DNA of 43,820 bases from a virus. Below the pieces are notes generated by a model. It was given only the letters and a program-made list of their open reading frames with translations. It was not told the origin of the DNA and ran no database searches. The stretch lies in IMG/VR virus record IMGVR_UViG_3300049846_001592, positions 1 through 43,820 of that record; one strand, given 5' to 3'. Below are positions 16,801-23,700 of this stretch, piece by piece. A program made the position numbers and the translations under genes. The stretch's first letter is position 1; each line of letters begins with the position of its first letter.

Positions 16801-17241
16801 AGAGGTGCCGGGGGAGGGTTGGGTCTCCGGCCCTTTGCTCCCCCCGTCCTTATCTTCTGCCGGGGCCTCGGGACGCTTCGTGTCTTCTTCCTTCTCGGGA
16901 AGCTCGTACTTGCCGGGTTCCTCGCGAAGGGTGTCTTCAGACACGTTGACGACACGACCGTCTTCCTTGCGAACCACAGTGACCATCTTGGCGTCCGTGG
17001 CCCGAACGAACCGTTGCAACACGCGCGACGAGACGCTGCCCCCGACGGACTTGAAGTTGAGCGACAAATCCTTGTCGCCCTTGAGATCGGGATCGCCGCT
17101 CGTATCCGGGTCACGCTCCTGAGTGCGCTCCCGACGGCTGTCATGTCGCGGGGGCTTCACCTTCGGGTTGTCGCGAACGAGCCGCTCCGCCTCTTCTTGT
17201 TCGCGCTCGTAGTTGGTCTTTGTCGCGAAACGGTGGTCCAC
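13825..17241 (-). CDS. Large low-complexity protein (1138 aa), probable virion or internal protein
   Basis: An unusually long hydrophilic protein. The GTG at 17241 has no clear ribosome site and is uncertain. Residues about 73-80 carry SRVLQRFV, the basic motif found at the N-terminus of several neighbours. It is followed by VTVVRKEDGRVVNVSEDTL, which resembles the start of the ParB-like protein at 36120-37247. Three Pro/Glu/Lys/Ser-rich linkers (about 105-205, 285-320, 460-540) separate helical blocks. The last 115 residues end in a Gln/Gly-rich run and a helical tail (ALRASLVQAVAQNPKLR). An internal ATG at 14172 (residue 1024) has AAGGGG just upstream, so the C-terminal part may also be made separately, as lambda's scaffold is from its protease gene. 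No catalytic domain is recognised. Injected or internal head protein is an inference. Confidence 0.65.
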   Translation of the reverse strand: MDHRFATKTNYEREQEEAERLVRDNPKVKPPRHDSRRERTQERDPDTSGDPDLKGDKDLSLNFKSVGGSVSSRVLQRFVRATDAKMVTVVRKEDGRVVNVSEDTLREEPGKYELPEKEEDTKRPEAPAEDKDGGSKGPETQPSPGTSETPEQTPPSEPESDEVSSESSESATPESEPATSGGAPANGPSDVRPEIVEKARGFLKKLKGKDKKKLQRAVDMLTDPKHAFANVAGDLEMNDEWKGMFDATTYGEAREIANSLKSVKAWDKENEGTKSPPSSKPPSSKKPSSKGPSTTPPSAPKPKDDKAIAKKVLERYRTHKKEFGEFAQKLPTTRGEGASLKFNDPKTKKMVPFEALPPKEQARLMERFDQEERGHLHGGALFHHLTTDLVKDLTDTFSSDESTSDLAKQILTLRKKEKVDEEALQIEKLLPKLKGKLPKGMHTIADLRRAVQARPDLFKAEAPEAKGAPEEGKDAPAPAPEEGKGTPTEQSKGEKPKGDKPKEEKPKKPKGDKPRGGFPGRREFDPKEPGRVTATLLDQLPQADRTPDVIRALGRFTSLHPDDIPDAFATFMALKNDPSTPSLDDIVAHGSKFYQTDPSEVPPPEKWKDSDGVEKPFAQLSPEVQSVALNKHQARTVALSLATATRLGKALTRDGAPPDLSQALAKNLLSGSHDPEEARREAGKLFDHLVSQQSPERVSPSDAKHMLSKLLKHPSARRVAVGYLQGLDYLDALDQLFDENNISERSYPLEISRALIDVSQNLADKDERIYGSDSVMNVGAAVRSRVLSYLDTLAPEKGAKVREEIADYEREEEERRRERMAPPDVPYRTPASKNEAPQHRETPAEEQLRLLGIPAGKLAYTYSSYHTGGSMGRPYTQRHALYHGVDPYSKEKGPAVYADWSQAHARDLGDADFKTILKSARAWLRAPVLAKNVEGVVRDTQLRAALDLAIRTCEDGRYAGAIAPTVYDDLLRQLAGVGDKGTLLTVREANTPVSASSPYGAGEIETTAMTRNAVSNSTNKGNTMKGSVELRSYATRIASTHPEIAYDLVELSARLAADEQQEGGQQQEQAQGGQQQAQDQGQQQEQSGQQQGQAQGDGQQKQAAAYRALRASLVQAVAQNPKLRAPLLPVLQILKQVG

Positions 17242-17539
17242 GTCATGCCAACGGCATAAGTGAACCTGCGCCGAAGAAAAAACTCAACAACCGGAGCCAA
17301 GAGGGCCATGTGCTTGTTGAGGAGGCGTCATACCCAACACCAGAGACCCGATGTACCGTGCGTTCGCGCTCGTGAAGCTACTCGACGAACTTCCCCCGAA
17401 GTCCAGATCACGAAGTACGGGGGAGCCAGCAATCAACCCAGCGTGTAAAACCCCGGAAGCATTGAGAAAACGGCGGCTGAAGAGGCCGAAAGTGGTCTTC
17501 CCTCGCCGCCCCTTTGAAGTACCACCGTTCCTTCGCGAC
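17242..17539. other. Gene-poor stretch between the large protein and the pyrE remnant
   Basis: About 300 bases without a convincing gene. The plus strand can encode 73 residues from 17351 to 17572 (MYRAFALVKLLDELPPK at its start, PFLRDLTSDPAWWAV at its end), without a clear ribosome site and overlapping the pyrE remnant. The minus strand is also largely open. I see no tRNA, terminator or strong promoter here. It may be a decayed region like the neighbouring pyrE. Confidence 0.3.
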
Positions 17540-18219
17540 CTAACAAGCGATCCTGCTTGGTGGGCAGTGTAGCCCTACGATGAGGAACGAGGCTGGCTGA
17601 CCCTCGCCGAGGAAAAGGATATCGTCCGAGCGCTTTTCCTCGCGAAGAGTGACCAGAGACTCGAAGGGGAGGGCGGCGCGGAGGGCTTCCCCGACGCCCT
17701 CTTCCCGATCCAACACCGCTACGACACCGCTACGACACCGACTACGTCGACCCCGGCGTTCTTAAGCGCCTTGATCGCCTTGAGCGAAGACCCTCCGGAG
17801 GTCACCACATCTTCGAGAAGGACCACCTTGTCCCACGAGCGTAGACGCCCTCCACGAGCTTCCCCGTCCCATGGTTCTTGGGCTCCTTCCAGACGTAGAG
17901 AACGGAGTACGAGGGTGTCGTCATAGGCACTCGACGCTCGTCCAGAGCCCGCACGGATTCCAGAGAAACGGCTGTCGCGAGAGGACAATCTCCGAGGGCC
18001 ACCCCTGCCACGTGACTGATCCCCGCGCCGAACTGCGAAACTCGCGTGTATAGAGCCTGAGCTAGCTAATGCAACCCTCTCGGGTGGAGAGCAGCTCGGC
18101 GGATGTCGATGTAATGCATCGAGGTCTTGCCCGACGCCAAAATGAACAACTCTCCAGGCGGAGCGTGCAGAACGCATTTGTCACGTGCGGAGTGACACGA
18201 GGACGGTATCAGTGGTCAT
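17540..18219 (-). pseudogene. pyrE: Decayed orotate phosphoribosyltransferase
   Basis: PyrE joins orotate and PRPP to make OMP in pyrimidine synthesis. The whole protein can be read by moving between frames. It starts MTTDTVLVSLRT, then GELFILASGKTS and YIDIRRAALHPRG, then an in-frame TAG (18066-18068), then LYTRVSQFGAGISHVAGVAL, GDCPLATAVSLESV and YVWKEPKNHGTGKLVEG. A missing base near 17832-17834 precedes the PRPP-binding loop VVLLEDVVTSGGSS and IKALKNAGVDVVGVVAV. An 11-bp tandem duplication (17713-17734) breaks the frame again before LDREEGVGEALRAALPFE and the TAG end. A further shift lies near 18150-18184. With the lesions removed the length is about 220 codons, normal for PyrE. Four independent lesions, including a stop and a duplication, indicate real decay and not sequencing error. 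Confidence 0.85.
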
Positions 18220-18432
18220 GGCCACTTCGTTACACCGACCGTCGGTGTAACTTGCTTGAGTCACCGCATGTTCCTGCGCTGGAAAACGCGAACACACCCG
18301 CCGCAGAGTCGGCCGACCAGGCTTTGCCCTCATGTGGGAGTGTCTTTTGTCAGCGTGACCCCAATCATATGCATCACCTATCGGGATGAAACGGGCCCGC
18401 GCCAAGACATCCTATGGCGACCGGGAGGGTCA

Positions 18433-18858
18433 ATGCGCAAGTGCTGCCTCGACAACCCCATGGCGCGTGCCGCGTGGTGGGCGGACGTGAGTCAACGGTG
18501 GAAGACGATCCGTGCGGATATAGACCCGGAGATCGCCGCTGTTATCCTATCCCATAGGAAGCGATTTCAGCTCGAAATGGGGGTGATGATTGCCCCTCCG
18601 ACCGCTGAAGAAAAGCGTCACTACCGTCGAATGCTTCGACGCAACATGTCCGTCCACATCCCTTCTTCAGAAGGCATTGTTGTAGACTTCAAGGTGTTGG
18701 GCCTGTCCTGGCCGTTCACCGAGGCACAGCTCAAGAGCGCCTTCCGGGACCGAGTCATCAAGGCACACCCCGATCACGGAGGCGACGATGCAACCTTCAA
18801 AGCACTCATGGACGCGTACGAGGCCGCAAAACGCAAACTAGGGACCCAAGCGGCGTAG
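18433..18858 (+). CDS. J-domain (DnaJ-like) protein
   Basis: The only convincing plus-strand gene. From the ATG at 18433 (GGGAGG four bases upstream) it gives 141 residues; the frame is open to 18256, and a GTG or ATG start further upstream is possible. The C-terminal 60 residues are a J-domain: LGLSWPFTEAQLKSAFRDRV, then IKAHPDHGGDD with the invariant His-Pro-Asp, then FKALMDAYEAAKRKL. J-domains stimulate Hsp70 ATPases through HPD. The N-terminal part is basic and helical (RMLRRNMSVH) and not recognised. Its 3' end overlaps that of the convergent helix-turn-helix gene by about 20 bases. It could recruit the host DnaK. A link with the actin/Hsp70-fold protein at 26839-27846 is only speculation. 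Confidence 0.75.
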   Translation: MRKCCLDNPMARAAWWADVSQRWKTIRADIDPEIAAVILSHRKRFQLEMGVMIAPPTAEEKRHYRRMLRRNMSVHIPSSEGIVVDFKVLGLSWPFTEAQLKSAFRDRVIKAHPDHGGDDATFKALMDAYEAAKRKLGTQAA

Positions 18859-19311
18859 GCCCCACATAGGCAGGACGAACCGAATCGTCCGAGAACGAAA
18901 ATCGGGGATCTGAAGAGCACTTGTGTTGGGGCCGTACTCCCCTGCCAGCCCCCGCATGTGCCCGGCGAGGGCAAACCAGGAATCGCGGGACATCGGCGTA
19001 GTCCCCGATTCCCAGTCAAACACCTCTGGTTCAGACACTCCTAGAAACGTGGCGATTTCAGCGGTCGTCCAGGAAACTGCCTCGCGCATGAATCGAAAGG
19101 TAGCCCCATGAATCAAACCCATGTCCCCTAGATCGGCCGCAGCATGCCACCGGGCGAATTGCGTGTGTTGCGGTTGGAACAGAAGGGTTCCGTTTAGGGC
19201 GACTCTCGCCGGTAGAGCGGCCACGAACACGATACCCGTACCCTCAACGGGCATCGTGTAGTCCGCGATGATCTCAGGCAGCTCTTGCCCGGGAGGGCAG
19301 CCGTCGCTCAT
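18838..19311 (-). CDS. Helix-turn-helix DNA-binding protein
   Basis: A 157-residue protein with an XRE-like helix-turn-helix at about 76-112: MREAVSWTTAEIATFLGVS followed by EPEVFDWESG, the usual recognition helix and Trp-Glu turn. The N-terminal 70 residues (EGTGIVFVAALPARVALNG, then LLFQPQHTQFARWHAAADL) form a separate domain that I cannot name. It is probably a transcription regulator or antitoxin-like protein. Its ATG overlaps the stop of the next gene (19308) in ATGA, and its 3' end overlaps the convergent J-domain gene. Confidence 0.65.
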   Translation of the reverse strand: MSDGCPPGQELPEIIADYTMPVEGTGIVFVAALPARVALNGTLLFQPQHTQFARWHAAADLGDMGLIHGATFRFMREAVSWTTAEIATFLGVSEPEVFDWESGTTPMSRDSWFALAGHMRGLAGEYGPNTSALQIPDFRSRTIRFVLPMWGLRRLGP

Positions 19312-19970
19312 ACGGGCGCCCGTTCGTTGACAAATGCCTCACGGATTCGAGCTTCGATCAACGGGCCAAACATCCTATTCACCAGCTCCGCGAGCGGGAC
19401 CACCCACGACATCCGCATCTCGTATGCGTACCGCATGTCACCGTTCCGGTCTCGCTCCTCGCTTTTCTTGAACTGCATCTGACCACCAAGGACGCGCCCC
19501 ACCATCACCGGCTGCATACCCTCACTCTTGATCGAGCCCCCAACCTTCCCGCCCCACAACCGAAATCGGACGGACAGGATGCCATCCACTAGCTCAGGGT
19601 AAAAAACGATGGGGTCTAAAGAGCCCTGGATCTTCGCAGCCCGAAGTACCTCGGCCATGTGCTTTGAGAGGAGTGGCCTGTCCAGCACGTCCTCAAAACC
19701 TCGCGCCTCCCCCCGGTCATAGAGGGCGACTATTTCAGCACGTGTCTTAGCCCCGGTCCGAGTTGCACTCGCCTGCGGGTCTCCGGCAAGTACAGCCCGG
19801 GCAATGCTGCGCGCGGCGTGCTCGCCCAGTAACCCATCGAGCACGTCTAGCTTCCGTGTCCGCATGAGTTCATCGAAGGCTCGAACGAGAAATGGGCTCA
19901 TCGGCAGCTTCGACGAAACTGCGACCACGTAACGAGTAGCAACCGTCCGAGGAAGGCTCACATCGAGCAT
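19308..19970 (-). CDS. Unknown protein with RTVATRYVV N-terminus
   Basis: A 220-residue protein counted from the ATG at 19970 (MLDVSLPRTVATRYVVAVS). Earlier in-frame codons exist but overlap the preceding gene. The N-terminus carries the basic RxVAxRY motif shared with other proteins here. The body is mixed helical and beta with KTRAEIVALYDRGEARGF and a basic C-terminal part containing VGRVLGGQMQFKKSEERDRN. I recognise no family. It is coupled to the helix-turn-helix gene by an ATGA overlap. A virion-associated role is only suggested by the shared motif. Confidence 0.6.
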   Translation of the reverse strand: MLDVSLPRTVATRYVVAVSSKLPMSPFLVRAFDELMRTRKLDVLDGLLGEHAARSIARAVLAGDPQASATRTGAKTRAEIVALYDRGEARGFEDVLDRPLLSKHMAEVLRAAKIQGSLDPIVFYPELVDGILSVRFRLWGGKVGGSIKSEGMQPVMVGRVLGGQMQFKKSEERDRNGDMRYAYEMRMSWVVPLAELVNRMFGPLIEARIREAFVNERAPV

Positions 19971-19984
19971 GGGCCACAAGAAGG

Positions 19985-20317
19985 CTAGGAAGCCCCCATG
20001 CGAGCGCCGGTCAATCGAAGGCACGCCCCACCCTGCCCCTTCCGCAGCACGATGACCCAAATGGCGCCCCCATGCGTGACAACCGGGTCGGCTTGACTTG
20101 CAGGTTGAAACAACACTGAAGGAAGGCTGTCCCGTATGTGGTGCAGCTCTTCGAGCAATGCTGGCCGAGGATGAACCACGGCACGAACCCCTGCCTCTCG
20201 GCAGTAAAGGATAGCGACGAGATCGTTCGACGCACTTTCCTCGCGCGCCTTACGCCAGGCGTCCCATATGATCTGATGATGAGCGGAGACGAGGACCACC
20301 GCGTACTGCTCCTCCAT
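19985..20317 (-). CDS. Small protein of unknown function
   Basis: A 110-residue protein with a clear alpha/beta rhythm: YAVVLVSAHHQIIWDAW, then LVAILYCREAGVRAVVHP, then AIWVIVLRKGQ. The start at 20317 has GGGGAGGG seven bases upstream. That site lies in a hairpin with the upstream sequence, so translation may be controlled. It ends in TAG, 14 bases before the next ATG. No motif allows a functional call; the His-His and alternating strands could suit a small nucleotide-handling fold, but nothing confirms it. Confidence 0.55.
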   Translation of the reverse strand: MEEQYAVVLVSAHHQIIWDAWRKAREESASNDLVAILYCREAGVRAVVHPRPALLEELHHIRDSLPSVLFQPASQADPVVTHGGAIWVIVLRKGQGGACLRLTGARMGAS

Positions 20318-20321
20318 GAGG

Positions 20322-20346
20322 GAACCCTCCCCTGATTAGGGGGTTC
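20322..20346 (-). promoter_or_regulatory. Hairpin covering the ribosome-binding site of the 110-residue protein
   Basis: GAACCC (20322-20327) pairs with GGGTTC (20341-20346), and CCT (20331-20333) with AGG (20338-20340), around a four-base loop. On the mRNA the GGGGAGGG ribosome site before the ATG at 20317 lies inside the stem. It could act as a translational brake or be a weak terminator of the upstream gene; no U-run is present. Confidence 0.35.
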
Positions 20347-20392
20347 AAATAGATCCCTCGATTTCGTCACACTCAACGCGCAGATCGGCGAG

Positions 20393-20632
20393 CTACGTCC
20401 CTTCGGAACGTACCTTTGACCGGGTCGATCGTATACACACCTCGATAAAAGGGTCTGGGTCTCCCTGAGCACCTCCGGGGTACCAGAGAACCTGCATCAC
20501 TTTGTAGTTGGAGCAGCCCTCTTGGTTGTAGAGAACCACGGTCTCCCCAACTCTCGGAACAGCGCCCAAGCTCTGTTTCTTGATGACGCGACTATCGACC
20601 GTGAATCGTACTTCGATCACGTAGAGCCTCAC
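20393..20632 (-). CDS. Small beta-rich protein downstream of the tail sheath
   Basis: A 79-residue protein read from a GTG at 20632 (MRLYVIEVRFTVDSRVIKK). The same frame is open upstream into the sheath gene, but that part is antisense-like noise. The body, LGAVPRVGETVVLYNQEG then YKVMQVLWYPGG, has the pattern of a small beta barrel. It ends in TAG. The gene follows the sheath gene by 80 bases, with a hairpin in between, so it may be made at a different level. Function unknown; a tail-associated role is inferred from position. Confidence 0.55.
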   Translation of the reverse strand: MRLYVIEVRFTVDSRVIKKQSLGAVPRVGETVVLYNQEGCSNYKVMQVLWYPGGAQGDPDPFIEVCIRSTRSKVRSEGT

Positions 20633-20652
20633 GTTAGCGAACCCATGAATGG

Positions 20653-20690
20653 GGAAACGGCGCCGAGGCCGAAGCCACGACGCCGTTTCC
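20653..20690 (-). terminator. Perfect 10-bp hairpin after the tail sheath gene
   Basis: GGAAACGGCG (20653-20662) pairs perfectly with CGCCGTTTCC (20681-20690) around an 18-base loop. It starts about 22 bases past the sheath stop and precedes the GTG at 20632. There is no U-run, so it is a candidate attenuator or mRNA-stabilising end, not a proven terminator. Confidence 0.45.
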
Positions 20691-20711
20691 GGGCGCCACT
20701 TCTGATCTAGA

Positions 20712-23700
20712 TCAGGCGGTGCCGATCTGAGCGCGGAGGTTGAACGTGACCACGATGTAGAGCAGCGGGAAGATCGGCTGGTAAGCCGCCTCGAACTGCA
20801 TGACCGTCTGATCCGACGAGTCGACCGAGGCCGTAACACCCGTGAAGGCGCCGATGATTTCCGCCTGAATGAGCTGCTTGAGCATCGCCGTCATGGCGAC
20901 CTCAACCTCATTCGTGCGGCTGGCGAGGAACTTCGAACCGACGAACGCGTCCAGCGTGGTGCGGGACTGCTGTTGCACGAAGTCTGCGATCTGCGTAACC
21001 GTTGGGAGCCGCGTGAGCGGAGACTCCATACGGGTGGTGAAGCCCTGACGGATACGGATGACCGACTGGAGATCCTCCAGAACGACCACACCGGCAACCG
21101 CCACCTGGTTCGCCTCGACCGGATCGAGCACCCGCGGGATACGCGAGAAGCCGAGGATCCGACGACGCGTGTACGGCGTCGCCACGTCGACAGCGGGCGA
21201 AACAACCGCACCCGAGGCCGCTGCGGCGAAGAACGATCCGTCCACGAGCGTCTCGAAAGTCGTACCCTGCTCGTCCGTGAGCGGGATGACCCCGCTGTCC
21301 GGGTAGAACACGACCATGCGGTTCGAGTTCAGGGACCGAGCAACCGTCTGAGCTGAGGTCGGCGTCGTTCCGGATGCGAACCCAAGGAAGCCCATGCGCT
21401 CCGACTGGAAGCGGATGTTCGACATGGTTTCGCAGTGATTCGTCAGGAATGAGTAGACCGCGGTGCTCGTCGCCAGTGGGGCGATGATGTCCGGCCGGAC
21501 GTTCCCGGGTAGCGGCTTCGACAGGTCAGCGATGGCTTGGTTGAAGGCCGTGTCCGTTGCCTGGTTCGTGTTCGGTGCCTTGAGAACCTGCTTGACCGCA
21601 ACGAGGAGAGCCCCGTTGAGCACTGCCAGGTACGCACCGAGGGTCGCGCGGTTCTCTGCGCTCGTGCGGCCGAAGTTTGCCTCGATCGTCTTGAGCTGCT
21701 GGAAGATGCGCGTATCGAACTCCTGCTTCATGTAGCGGTAGCTCACGAAGTAGGTGTCGCCGTTAGCCGGCTCTAGGCCGCCAGGGTTGAAGGTCTGAAG
21801 CGTCGACACGTCGCCGAGGCCAACACCGAAGGTGTCGGAGACGATCGTTTCGAGGCCCGGGACCGCATACGTTGGGACCGCCGGGTTCACGTCGAAGGTC
21901 TGCGAGACCGACATCGTGAATGACCCGCTGCTCGTGTACGAGCCCGTCGAGGACGGCAGCACCGTGAACCGGAGGCCGGTCTGTGCGTCCGTGTACGTTT
22001 GCCCGGGGGCTCCCTTGCCGGCCGAGCCGTTCGCGTTGGTCGAAGAAACCGTGAAGTTGTCACGGGCGTCCTCGCCCACGTCACCATCAACGCCGGCCGT
22101 GATGTTGACCCCGGTCAGACGGTTGAACGCGCTCTGTGCGCTCGCCGTGAATGCCACGCTCGACCCCGTCGCACCCGTGGTCAACGACTCGATCGTGATG
22201 TACTTCTGGTCGTTGTACGTCGAGACGTACGCCACGCCGTCGTTCGTGAAGTTGGCCGTTGACATAAGGGCATCGACGACCTCTTGTGGGTCGACGAGCG
22301 TCTGCGTGACGAGCTGACCCTGCGTGAAGCCGAACAGAGTGTTCGCCGTGCCATTCCCCATGAGGATCTGGCTCTGAGCGTCGTTCGTCTGGCTCGTGAG
22401 CCGGATCTTGTTGAGGTTGTCGAGGGTGCCCACCGACGCCACACCCGAAAGGCCCGGGGTAGCGTTGATCGTGGTGACGACCGTGCTGGCCGCCACCGAG
22501 GTGCCCGCGATCGAGGTGAGAGACACCGTGTAGTCCACGCCGTTGACGCGGAACTGAAGGGAGTCGTTCACTCCTGCCACGATGTTGAAGGGGCCCGCGA
22601 AGGAACCAATCACCGTCGCCGGCTTGTTGATCGCTTTCGGCGTACCATTAGCGCGCTGGAACGTGGAGTACCCGATGAGGGCCTCTGCCGTTCCCTGACG
22701 AACGCGAACGTAGCTCTTGTGGTCGAAGCCGCCCGGGAGCGACGCCGGCGTCGAGAAGCTGCTGATCACGAAGAACACGTCGCCGCCGCTGATCTGGTAG
22801 GTCGCAGCGAGATTGTTCGGGCCAGGGCTGAAGGGAACGACCGCGTCGATTGCGCCGTTGATCGCCGAGACGATCGCAGCGGGGGTTTTCGTGCCGGTTC
22901 CGAGCGAGACGGCAACGTCAACACCATCAACAGTGATGTTGAAGGCGTTATTCGACGAGGAGAATGTCGTCGCCGACAGACCATCCGAAGAGACGTTACC
23001 ACCGACGAGCTTGACCCGCTTGCTGACGAGGAAGCCCTTGGCCGCCGCATTCAGGTTCGAGGTGTAGTCCGTCCCGTTGAGCTTGGTGACCCAGTTGTTG
23101 GACGACGAGTAGAACGACCAGGGGCCCGCGCCCTTGTTCGTGTACACAGCGTTCGTAGCTGCGTCAGAACCAAAGGTGACGGTCACAGTCTCCGAGACCG
23201 GAGTCCCGGCGCCCGTGTGAAACGCATCCGGGATGGTCTCGACGCCGCGAGGCCACTGGACCGTCTCGGCGAGGCCCGTCTTCGTCCCGAACTTCACCTG
23301 GTAGAGGTTCTCGCCGTGGATCGTCGAGTAGACGTTGTACTGGCCAACACCCACCGCGCCCGGGGTCGAACAGGTCATGAGGTACGTGTCGTCCGCGACC
23401 TTGTTGTAGTAGAAGGTCGCGTACACGTTGTGATCCGGCGGAACCGGATTCTTCAGCGTGATCTTGCGAGCAGGGCCCTCCACCGCCACAACCGCCAGGA
23501 CACCTCGGTTGAGAGCGTCACGGAGCGTGCGACCCGAGTACGCCCTCACGAGGTCAGGGCGGTTGTTGACGAGGTCGACACGGCCGTTCGTGACCGAATT
23601 GTACAGCTCGGTACCGAGAGTCGAGTTGCGTCCGTTACCAGCCGTCGGGACCTCAGGAAGGAGAAACTCCGTGTCCGACGTGCGCGCAGGGATGACCGAG

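Noticed and set aside
17540-18219. Recoding of TAG as an amino acid to explain the stop in pyrE
   Set aside because: TAG ends other genes (for example at 1503 and 20393), and pyrE has three other lesions that recoding cannot explain.
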